A DNA stretch of 64,000 bases from contig NZ_NINW01000037.1 in assembly GCF_002188465.1 (NCBI RefSeq), forward strand, positions 62,001-126,000, written 5' to 3'. Position numbers and translations under genes: made by a program. Within the stretch, counting starts at the first letter, position 1; each line of letters starts with the position of its first letter. This DNA is from Pigmentiphaga sp. NML080357. Lineage in GTDB: Bacteria > Pseudomonadota > Gammaproteobacteria > Burkholderiales > Burkholderiaceae_B. Positions 46,707 through 53,774 of the stretch are shown here, in pieces. The notes beneath the pieces were generated by a model. The model did no database searches, was not told where the DNA came from, and was given only the letters and a program-made list of their open reading frames with translations.

Positions 46707-47702
46707 TCAATCGGCGTAGACACCTGCCTTCTTGATGACCGCGCCCCACTTGGCGGTCTCGGACTTGACCAGCGTATCGAGCGCGGCCGGCGTGGCCTTG
46801 TCGGCCAGGACGATGGCGCCGAGCTCGTTCATGCGCTGCTTGAAGGCGGGGTCGTCCAGGCCGGCCTTCAGCGCGCTTTCGAGCTTGGCCACGATGGCGG
46901 GCGACGTACCCTTGGGCGCCCACAGGCCGTGCCAGATGCCCACCGAGAAATCCTTCAGGCCGGACTCGTCCAGCGTGGGCAGGTCGGGCAGGCTCGGCAC
47001 CCGGGTCTTGCTGGTGACGGCATAGGCCTTGACCTTGCCTGCCTTGATCTGGCCGGTGGTATTGGTGGTCTGGTCGCACATGAAGTCCACCTGCTTGCCC
47101 AGCAGGTCGTTCATGGCCGGCGCGGTGCCCTTGTACGGGATGGTCTGGAACTCGGCGCCGATGGTGCTCATGAACATCAGGCCGCACAGGTGCGAGGCCG
47201 AGCCGATGCCGGCGTTGGCCATCGACAGCTTGCCGGCATTCGCCTTGATGTAGGTAAGGAATTCCTTGATGTTGTTGGCGGGGAAGTTCTCGCGCGCGAT
47301 CATGGTCATCGGCACGTCGACGGTCAGGCCGATCGGCTGGAAGTCGTTCGCCTGGTCGTAGCTCAGCTTGCGATACAGCGCCGGTGCCGTGGAGAAGCCG
47401 ATGTGCATGAGCAGCACCGTATAGCCGTCGTTCGACGCCTTCGCTACCCGCGCCGTACCGATGGTGCCGCCGGCGCCGCCGACGTTTTCCACCACGACGG
47501 TCTGGCCCAGCGACTTGCGCATGGACTCGGCCAGCGAGCGCGCCACCACGTCCGTGGGGCCGCCGGCGGCGAACGGAACGATCATCGTGACCGGGCGGGT
47601 GGGATAATTCTGGTCCGCCGCCTGCGCCGGCGCGAGGACGGCCGCACCGGCCAGGGCTGCCGCCCCGATCGCCGCGGACATTGCTTTCTTCTGAATGCCC
47701 AT
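46707..47702 (-). CDS. Bug/TctC-family solute-binding protein
   Basis: A 331-residue periplasmic receptor. The ATG at 47700-47702 has GGAG upstream and starts a signal peptide (KAMSAAIGAAALAGAAVLAPAQAA). Mature-protein signatures are YPTRPVTMIVPFAAGGPTDVVAR, VVVENVGGAGGTIGT, DGYTVLLMHIG and GIWHGLWAPKGTSPAIVAKL. It stands as a single-gene transcript with its own terminator. Ligand unknown; in Bordetella such proteins bind amino acids, nicotinate, citrate and similar anions. Confidence 0.92.
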   Translation of the reverse strand: MGIQKKAMSAAIGAAALAGAAVLAPAQAADQNYPTRPVTMIVPFAAGGPTDVVARSLAESMRKSLGQTVVVENVGGAGGTIGTARVAKASNDGYTVLLMHIGFSTAPALYRKLSYDQANDFQPIGLTVDVPMTMIARENFPANNIKEFLTYIKANAGKLSMANAGIGSASHLCGLMFMSTIGAEFQTIPYKGTAPAMNDLLGKQVDFMCDQTTNTTGQIKAGKVKAYAVTSKTRVPSLPDLPTLDESGLKDFSVGIWHGLWAPKGTSPAIVAKLESALKAGLDDPAFKQRMNELGAIVLADKATPAALDTLVKSETAKWGAVIKKAGVYAD

Positions 47703-47807
47703 TGTTGTATCTCCTGCCTGTGGAAAGTATGCGCCGCGAGCTGACAACTCCCGCGGCAGTGAGGAGAAGTGTAAGGGATCGCAACGAGGGTGCCAGAGGG
47801 AATCGGC

Positions 47808-48671
47808 CTATCGTTTCCCCTGAGCCCAGGCGACCGCGAAAGCCGAGAGCGCCATCCCCGCGAGCATCGTCGCGGTCAGCGGCTCATCGAACGCCGCCCA
47901 TGCCATGAGCGCGGTGACGGTGGGAGTCAGATACATGAGACTGGCCACGCGGGTGGCCGCGCCGCGCCGGATCAGCAGGAAGAGCAGGCAGATCGCGCCT
48001 ATCGACAGCGCGAACACCGACCAGGCCCAGGCCCCGACCAGCGACCACGTCCATTCGATCCGCATGGTCTCGAAGGCCCAGGCCGCGGGCAGGACCACGA
48101 CCAGCGACGCGCCGAACTGCAGCAGCAGGCCTGCGCGCAAGTCCACACGGGGACAGTACCGCCGCTGGTAGAGCGTCCCGGCGGTAATGGACACGAGCGC
48201 CCCCACCGCAAAGGCCAACGCCTGCCAGGTCAGCCCGAGCGTGCCGATGCGATTGCCCACCACCAGCGCGACGCCGACGAAACCGAGCGCCAGGCCCGCC
48301 CATTGGCGGATCGTGGGAGGCTCGCCCAGCCAGCGGCCGGCCACCGCCGTCAACAAGGGCTGCAGGCCCACCACCAGGGCCGCCAGGCCGGCGGCCATGC
48401 CCAGGTGGATCGCGATCCAGACGCCCCCAAGGTAGCCGGCCTGCAGCAGCACGCCGGCCACGGCCATATGGAGACTCTGGCGCCGGTCGGGCCACGCGAT
48501 GGCGGCCGAGAAGGACAAGGGCGCCATGACCGCCAGCACGCCGGCAAAGCGCATCGCCAGGAAGGTCAGCGGCTCGGCGTACGGCAGGCCGTAGCGGGCG
48601 ACCACGAAACCGGTGCTCCAGATAAGAACGAAGAAAGGGGAAATCAGGCGGGACGGCAGCGATGAACCCAC
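47808..48671 (-). CDS. EamA/DMT-superfamily transporter
   Basis: A 287-residue inner-membrane protein with about ten helices in two EamA repeats. Visible are FVLIWSTGFVVARYGLPYAEPLTFLAMRF, AAGLAALVVGLQPLLTAVAGRWLGE, and the C-terminal LMYLTPTVTALMAWAAFDEPLTATMLAGMALSAFAVA. No ATG fits the N-terminus; GTG at 48669-48671 is the best start, with a weak upstream AAAGG. In-frame starts further upstream give Arg/Gly/Ala-rich residues unlike a transporter. Substrate unknown. Confidence 0.82.
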   Translation of the reverse strand: MGSSLPSRLISPFFVLIWSTGFVVARYGLPYAEPLTFLAMRFAGVLAVMAPLSFSAAIAWPDRRQSLHMAVAGVLLQAGYLGGVWIAIHLGMAAGLAALVVGLQPLLTAVAGRWLGEPPTIRQWAGLALGFVGVALVVGNRIGTLGLTWQALAFAVGALVSITAGTLYQRRYCPRVDLRAGLLLQFGASLVVVLPAAWAFETMRIEWTWSLVGAWAWSVFALSIGAICLLFLLIRRGAATRVASLMYLTPTVTALMAWAAFDEPLTATMLAGMALSAFAVAWAQGKR

Positions 48672-49081
48672 GGCAGGAGCCTTTCGGATCGGATCACGCG
48701 GCAGTGTAGCCCCACGCCCGGAGCGCGCACCATGCCGGGGCCTCGGTCTGGTGCGCGCCGCACCGCCGGCGTTGGCATGGCGCAACGCAACAAGCCTCGC
48801 CACCGCTTCCGGGGCGGCCAACGCGCCGCGGCCTTTCTGCCCGCCCGTCTTCCAGAGGGCAATTTTTCCTATCAATCAGCCACTTACAGAGGCACTCCCC
48901 GCGCCATCCGTTTTTTTTCGAAAGGCCTTGACTTTCCCTCATGCACCCTTACAATTCATTTTGTGCAACGCAGCAATGTCCGTTCGGCGACATTGCGCGT
49001 GCCCCAGGATCGGGCTGTTTGGGGCGTATTCCCCTGGTTTCCCGGTCGCCTCGTCGTAGACAGTCCACAAGGAGCCCCACC
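48672..49081. promoter_or_regulatory. Intergenic region with stem-loop and phasin promoter
   Basis: No gene is seen in 410 bp. GCGCGCACCA (48723-48732) pairs perfectly with TGGTGCGCGC (48749-48758). A promoter TTGACT (48928-48933), 16-bp spacer, TACAAT (48950-48955) precedes the phasin gene, and a TGTGCAACGCAGCA tract at 48960-48973 resembles PhaR-binding sequences seen near polyhydroxyalkanoate genes. Confidence 0.55.
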
Positions 49082-49648
49082 ATGTTCGCTACCCCCGAAC
49101 GCGCCCTGGCCACGCAAAAAGCCGCTTTCGAAACCTTGCTCACCGCACAGAACACCGCTTTCGCCGGCTTCGAGAAGCTCGTCGACCTTCACCTTAAAGT
49201 CACCAAGGCTACGTTCGAAGAAGCCTCGCTCAAGGCCCAGGAAGCCTTCACCCTGAAAGACGGCCAGGAAGCGCTGGCGTTCGTCTCGGCGCTGGCCCAG
49301 CCCAGCGCCGAAAAGGCGCTCGCCTACGGCAAGCACGTCTATGACATCGTGGCCGGCGTGCAAAGCGAATTCGCGCGCCTGGGCGAAGCCCAGATCGCCG
49401 AACAGCAGCGCCAGCTCTCGGAAGCGGTCGAACAACTCGCCAAGAATGCACCTGCCGGCTCGGAAAGCGCGCTGGCCCTGCTGAAGTCTTCGCTCGCCAC
49501 GGCTACTTCGGCCTACGAATCGGTCACCAAGGCCGCCAAGCAGGCCGCCGACCTGGCCGAGTCCAACCTGAACGCCGCCGCCAACGCGACGTTCAAGGCG
49601 GCCGCCGACAGCCGCACGGCCCGCAGCCGCAAGACTGCCGCTGCCTGA
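49082..49648 (+). CDS. phaP: Phasin (polyhydroxyalkanoate granule-associated protein)
   Basis: A 188-residue, Ala-rich, mainly helical phasin that coats polyhydroxyalkanoate granules. It begins FATPERALATQKAAFETLLTAQNTAFAGFEKLVDLHLKVTK, a typical phasin_2 N-terminus, and continues with amphipathic helices (LAYGKHVYDIVAGVQSEFARLGEAQIAEQQ) and an Ala/Ser/Lys-rich tail with SRTARSRKTAAA. AAGGAG precedes the ATG, a strong promoter lies upstream and a strong terminator downstream, consistent with high expression. A PhaR-like box near the promoter suggests repression until polymer accumulates. Confidence 0.92.
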   Translation: MFATPERALATQKAAFETLLTAQNTAFAGFEKLVDLHLKVTKATFEEASLKAQEAFTLKDGQEALAFVSALAQPSAEKALAYGKHVYDIVAGVQSEFARLGEAQIAEQQRQLSEAVEQLAKNAPAGSESALALLKSSLATATSAYESVTKAAKQAADLAESNLNAAANATFKAAADSRTARSRKTAAA

Positions 49649-49672
49649 CGGCCCGAGGCGCCGGTCGCGGAA

Positions 49673-49696
49673 CGCGCCCCGAGGGGCGCGTTTTTT
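49673..49696 (+). terminator. Terminator after the phasin gene
   Basis: CGCGCCC-CGAG-GGGCGCG stem followed by six T. Confidence 0.9.
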
Positions 49697-49793
49697 CATT
49701 GCCGGACCGCCCCAAGATCAAAAGCGCCCCCTTGGAGGCAGCGCCACCGCAGTGCAAGCGTGGGGGCCTTTCCATGGGCAACGCCCAGGGGGC

Positions 49794-50528
49794 TCAGGCT
49801 TGCCCTTTGGGAAGATCGAACAGCCCCGGCGGCAACGTATCCAGGTAGTCGAGGATCTCGGCGGTCTTGAGCACGTCGGCGTATTTGGCGTTCATGTCGA
49901 AAAGATTGATGGCATGCGAGACGGGAAAGCGGTCGAAGCATCCCTCCTCGGCCACGATCATCCGATAGTTCATGCTGAACCCGTCCAGCACGGTGGCGCG
50001 GATGCAGCCCGACGTGGTCGTGCCGGTCACGATGAGACTGTCGCAGCCCAGCAAGGTCATGAAGCTCGCCAGGCTGGTGCCGAAGAACCCCGACGGTTTC
50101 TGCTTGTAGATAACCACATCCCGCGGCGAGGGCGCGATCTCGTCGACGATCTTGTGATGGTCGAGGTGGGCAGGATCCCCGCCCCATAGCCGGGTGCGCG
50201 AGTTCTTCCAGGCCCACGACCCCGCGTCCCAGCGGTCGGGCCGCCTCTCCCCGGTGGTATAGAAGACCGGCACGCCCACCCGGTGGGCCTTGTCGATCAG
50301 CCGCTTGATGTGATCGACCGCGTCCCAGGCCTCGGGGCCACACGCCAATGGCCATTTCTGCTGCGACTGCCCGATCGGCTGGCCTTTCTCGCCGCAGAAG
50401 CCGTAGCTCACGTCGATCACGGCCAGTCCCGGCCGTTTGCCGAACCCCGCCCGTGCTCCCCATCCGCAACCGGCAAAGACCTCCTTCTCTTCCTGGCTCA
50501 GGTACTTGTTCCAGATCGGTTCACTCAT
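49794..50528 (-). CDS. Isochorismatase-family cysteine hydrolase
   Basis: A 244-residue hydrolase with the full catalytic triad of the family: Asp39 (GLAVIDVSYGF), Lys142/144 (VVIYKQKPSGFFGTSL) and nucleophile Cys175 (TGTTTSGCIRATVLDGFS). The pattern, including the long N-terminal segment before the first strand and FFGTSLASFMTLLG, is closest to N-carbamoylsarcosine amidohydrolase and maleamate amidohydrolase (NicF). It would hydrolyse an amide to acid plus ammonia, but the substrate is not proven. It is divergent from a Bug receptor, which may import its substrate. Confidence 0.85.
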   Translation of the reverse strand: MSEPIWNKYLSQEEKEVFAGCGWGARAGFGKRPGLAVIDVSYGFCGEKGQPIGQSQQKWPLACGPEAWDAVDHIKRLIDKAHRVGVPVFYTTGERRPDRWDAGSWAWKNSRTRLWGGDPAHLDHHKIVDEIAPSPRDVVIYKQKPSGFFGTSLASFMTLLGCDSLIVTGTTTSGCIRATVLDGFSMNYRMIVAEEGCFDRFPVSHAINLFDMNAKYADVLKTAEILDYLDTLPPGLFDLPKGQA

Positions 50529-50575
50529 ACGTTCGCTCCACGAGGCACCGCCGCGGCGTGAATGCGCCCGGCTTA

Positions 50576-50604
50576 TTGTTTGAGGAAAATATCGTACTTA
50601 TAAT
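50576..50604 (+). promoter_or_regulatory. Promoter for the Bug receptor gene, overlapping a minus-strand promoter
   Basis: TTGTTT (50576-50581), 17-bp spacer, TATAAT (50599-50604) on the plus strand. On the minus strand TTGTTT, a 17-bp spacer and TACGAT overlap it, serving the cysteine hydrolase gene. The region 50570-50635 is very AT-rich. Confidence 0.6.
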
Positions 50605-50685
50605 AATCACTTAAAACAACATTAACCGTGAGACGCGAGACAGGCGGCCGTGCCTTGCCTCGCCTCGCATTGCCGGAGCGGCGCG

Positions 50686-51657
50686 ATGAACAGGATCGTC
50701 TGGCTGGGCTGCATGGTCATGGTAGGCGTCTGGCACGCCGGGGCGACGGCCGAGGCGGAGCCCTGGCCGTCGCGGCCGATCAGGCTGGTCGTGCCCTCCT
50801 CGGCCGGGAGCGGCTTCGACGGCATCGCGCGCAGCCTGGCGGACCGGCTGGGGCAGGCAGTGGGGCAGCGCGTCGTCGTGGACAACCGGCCCGGGGCGAC
50901 GGGGGTCATAGGCGGCGAGATCGTCGCCAAGGCGCCGGCCGACGGCTACACCCTGCTCTTCACCTTCACCAGCGCGCTCGTCGCCAATACGTTTCTGCAA
51001 CGCCAAATGCCTCACGGCGTGAAGGACTTCACGGCCATTTCGCAATTCGGCGGCGGCGGCGTCTATCTCGTGGTGGCCGCCGACCTGCCCGTGCGCGACC
51101 TGCGGGAATTCGTCGACTACGTCAGGCAGCGCCCCGACGAACTGGACTACGGCTCATGGGGCAATGGATCGGGCGGCCACGTCGTCATGGAAAGCATCAA
51201 GATGCAGACCGGCATCCGCATCCGCCACGTCCCCTACAAATCCATTCCACCCATGCTGGTGGACATGCAAGGCGGCCGCCTCAAGGTAGGGCTGTCCGAC
51301 GGCAGCTCGTCGCTGCCCCTGATACAGGCCGGCAAGATGCGGGCGATCGCGGTGAGCGGCTCGCGGCGCGGCCTGGCCACGCCCGAGGTGCCGACCATGA
51401 ACGAACAAGGCGTGCGCTTCGACGCGGACGTCTGGTATGGCGTGTTCGGCCCGGCGGGCTTGCCGTCCGCCGTCGTGCGGCGGCTGAACCGCGAACTGAA
51501 CGCGATCCTCCTGGGGCCGGACATGCTGGCGCGCTTTCGCGCATTGAACCTTTCGGAGCCCCGGGCAGGAACGCCGGAGCAGTTCGCGCAGACGATACAA
51601 GCCGACCTGAAGACCTGGGGCGACGCGATCAAGGCGGCCGGCATCACGCTGGACTGA
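50686..51657 (+). CDS. Bug/TctC-family solute-binding protein
   Basis: A 323-residue periplasmic receptor. ATG 50686 has GGAG eight bases upstream and starts a signal peptide (VWLGCMVMVGVWHAGATAEA). EPWPSRPIRLVVPSSAGSGFDGIAR, VVVDNRPGATGVIGG, DGYTLLFTFTS and DVWYGVFGPAGLPSAVVRRL are family signatures. It faces the cysteine hydrolase across an AT-rich divergent promoter, which suggests a shared regulator and possibly a shared amide substrate. Confidence 0.92.
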   Translation: MNRIVWLGCMVMVGVWHAGATAEAEPWPSRPIRLVVPSSAGSGFDGIARSLADRLGQAVGQRVVVDNRPGATGVIGGEIVAKAPADGYTLLFTFTSALVANTFLQRQMPHGVKDFTAISQFGGGGVYLVVAADLPVRDLREFVDYVRQRPDELDYGSWGNGSGGHVVMESIKMQTGIRIRHVPYKSIPPMLVDMQGGRLKVGLSDGSSSLPLIQAGKMRAIAVSGSRRGLATPEVPTMNEQGVRFDADVWYGVFGPAGLPSAVVRRLNRELNAILLGPDMLARFRALNLSEPRAGTPEQFAQTIQADLKTWGDAIKAAGITLD

Positions 51658-51671
51658 GGCCGGCGGGACGG

Positions 51672-52481
51672 CTATTCGGCGGCGGTGAACACGCCGCCCA
51701 GGCGGCGGGCCTCCTCGCGCAGGCAGGCCAGCGCCTCGGCCGCGGCGCCCGGGTCGCCCTTGACACCCAGCTCGATATGGCGGCGCTTGCCGTCGCCCAT
51801 GCTGGGCAGGCTGAAGGCCTTCACGCCCGGCCAGCGCTGCTCGATCGCTTCCATGACAGGCGCGATGCGCGACTCGGGCAGCTCGAAGACCATGAACGAA
51901 TGCTCCACGTGCGGCACGGCATGGTGCAGGCTGGCATAGCGATGGTCGAGCGTCCATTCGATCATGGGCCAGGCCATGACCGGAAAGCCCGGAACGAAGG
52001 TGTGGTCGCGGATGAAAAACCCGGGGATCTTGTTGTAGGGGTTGGGCACGATCTCGCTGCCCTCGGGGAATTCGCCCATTCGCAGGCGCTGGAGGTTTTC
52101 CGGCGTCGTCATGTCGGCGCTGCCCGACCCCTGGGCGGCGGTTTCCGCGCACCGCTCGGTGATCAGGACGCGGGCCTCCTCGTGCAGGGCCAGCGGCACG
52201 CCGAGCGCGGCCGCCGCGGCCTGGCGCGTATGGTCGTCGGGAGTCGCGCCGATGCCGCCGCAGGAGAACACCACATCGCCGCTGGCAAAACTGCGCCGCA
52301 GGGCGGCGGTCAGCGCCTCGCGGTCGTCGCCCAGGAACTCGGCCCAGGACAGGCGCAGGCCGCGCGCGCCGAGCAGTTCGACGATCTTGGCGAAATGCCG
52401 GTCCTGGCGGCGTCCCGACAGGATTTCATCACCGATGATGAACAGGCCGATGCGGCGGCTGGAAACAGGCGTTGCGTTCAT
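51672..52481 (-). CDS. Molybdopterin-binding-domain (MoaB/CinA-N-like) protein
   Basis: A 269-residue protein. The N-terminal 160 residues form a MoaB/Mog/CinA-N domain: IGLFIIGDEILSGRRQDRHFAKIVELL and VVFSCGGIGATPDDHTRQAAA are the typical nucleotide/molybdopterin loops. The CinA C-terminal deamidase domain is absent; the rest (about 100 residues, ELPESRIAPVMEAIEQRWPGVKAFSLPSM) resembles the competence-damage-like COG1058 extension. Function could lie in cofactor handling or nucleotide repair. ATG at 52481 overlaps the EI24 gene's stop (ATGA), implying coupling. Confidence 0.8.
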   Translation of the reverse strand: MNATPVSSRRIGLFIIGDEILSGRRQDRHFAKIVELLGARGLRLSWAEFLGDDREALTAALRRSFASGDVVFSCGGIGATPDDHTRQAAAAALGVPLALHEEARVLITERCAETAAQGSGSADMTTPENLQRLRMGEFPEGSEIVPNPYNKIPGFFIRDHTFVPGFPVMAWPMIEWTLDHRYASLHHAVPHVEHSFMVFELPESRIAPVMEAIEQRWPGVKAFSLPSMGDGKRRHIELGVKGDPGAAAEALACLREEARRLGGVFTAAE

Positions 52482-53257
52482 GGCGTGGTTTCGCTGCGCA
52501 AGCGGCGCAGCGCCTCGAGTGCGAAATGCGAAAACAGGAGCGCCGAGAATACCGGCAACAGGAACCAGGCGGGCGGCAGCAGGTTGATCAGCGAGCAGAT
52601 CAGCCCCAGCACCCAGAATCCGCGATTGTGCCTCGCCATCAGGATGCGTCGCTCCTCGGGCGAGGCATGCTCGATCATGGCGTCGAGCCGCAGCATGCGC
52701 GTGAACGCGAAGGCCCACCAGGCGATGGGCAGCAGCACCGCCAGCGGCGGCAGCAGCCACAGCGGCATGGTGAACAGCCAGCCCAGCACGAACAGCGTCG
52801 TCACCCACACCGCGTTCCATACGCTCGCCAGCGTGGCGTTGCGGCCCCGCCGCTGCAGGCCGGGATAGTCGTGCTGCTCCAGGTTGCGCAGCACCAGCGG
52901 CATGATCAGCACTGCCGCCACCACCAGGCCCAGTATCCCGGACAAGGGCAGCAGGACCAGCGTCGCGACCACCGGAATCAGCCACAGCTTGAGCGAGGCG
53001 ATGCCCACGGCGACCAGCATGCTGTCGAGCTCGCTCATCAACGGAAAAGCGAACAGGCTGCCCTGCAGCCATTCGGTGAGCGGTGTCCAGAACAGCCAGA
53101 TCAGCACGATCGCGGCAATCAGCGCCACCAGGAACGGCAGCAGCAGCGCGAGCAGCATGGGGCCGCGGAACTGGGAAACCAGCGCGCGGCCAAAGGCCAG
53201 GCCGATGCCCTGCAGGCCGGCGCTGGCCACGCTGCGTTCGTCGGGAGAGGAAGCCAT
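52478..53257 (-). CDS. EI24-domain (CysZ-like) membrane protein
   Basis: A 259-residue inner-membrane protein with five to six hydrophobic segments. The EI24/CysZ pattern is visible in GIGLAFGRALVSQFRGPMLLALLLPFLVALIAA, FPLMSELDSMLVAVGI, LLPLSGILGLVVAAVLIMPLVL and the TRMLRLDAMIEHASPEERRIL cytoplasmic loop. E. coli CysZ is a sulfate channel, but EI24 proteins outside cys loci are uncharacterised. It is translationally coupled to the molybdopterin-binding-domain gene. Confidence 0.8.
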   Translation of the reverse strand: MASSPDERSVASAGLQGIGLAFGRALVSQFRGPMLLALLLPFLVALIAAIVLIWLFWTPLTEWLQGSLFAFPLMSELDSMLVAVGIASLKLWLIPVVATLVLLPLSGILGLVVAAVLIMPLVLRNLEQHDYPGLQRRGRNATLASVWNAVWVTTLFVLGWLFTMPLWLLPPLAVLLPIAWWAFAFTRMLRLDAMIEHASPEERRILMARHNRGFWVLGLICSLINLLPPAWFLLPVFSALLFSHFALEALRRLRSETTP

Positions 53258-53311
53258 TGGATCTCCGTGAATTCAGCCACGGTTGCAAGTATGACGCAAG
53301 GCGCAGGCATA

Positions 53312-53722
53312 ATGGCTATGAAATCCTCACTTCCTCGCATCATGGCCGTCTATCTCCCCGATACCGGCGCCAGTGACCTTGCCCGGCGCCTCGACGATCC
53401 GCAAACCGTGCTGGTCGCCTGTCTGTGCGCCGCCTGGTGCGGCACCTGCCGCGAGTACCAGCCCAAATTCGAAGAATTGTCGAGCCAGTTTCCCGGCCAC
53501 GTCTTCCTGTGGGTGGACGTCGAAGAACACCCGGACCTGCTGGACGACGAAGACATCGAGGACTTCCCCACCCTGCTGGTCCAGAACGGCCATCAGACCC
53601 TGTTCTACGGCCCCATGCTGCCGCACATCGGCCACCTGGAACGCCTGCTCGAGAGCCTGCAGACCGACAGCCCGCCCCCCAACCTGCCCGGCGCGCCGGA
53701 GCTGCGGCGCAGCCTGATCTAG
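53312..53722 (+). CDS. Thioredoxin-fold protein with CGTC active site
   Basis: A 136-residue thioredoxin-like protein with redox Cys43 and Cys46 in AAWCGTCREYQP, FLWVDVEEHPDLLDDEDIEDFPTLLV (cis-Pro strand) and HLERLLESL. No signal peptide is visible, so it should be cytoplasmic. Three in-frame ATGs (53312, 53318, 53342) could start it; the first has an AAGG ten bases upstream. WCGTC differs from the classical WCGPC, which usually changes the redox potential. The gene is convergent with hrpA. Confidence 0.78.
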   Translation: MAMKSSLPRIMAVYLPDTGASDLARRLDDPQTVLVACLCAAWCGTCREYQPKFEELSSQFPGHVFLWVDVEEHPDLLDDEDIEDFPTLLVQNGHQTLFYGPMLPHIGHLERLLESLQTDSPPPNLPGAPELRRSLI

Positions 53723-53774
53723 AGGGGGGAGGCCCACCCCGGCGGCCTTCGGCCGCCTGGGGGATGGGCTTCCC
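53723..53774. terminator. Bidirectional hairpin between thioredoxin-like gene and hrpA
   Basis: GGCGGCC-TTC-GGCCGCC (53741-53757) is enclosed by an outer AGGCCCA/TGGGCTT pairing, giving a long rod between two convergent stops. It resembles the other GC-rich intergenic elements. Confidence 0.6.
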
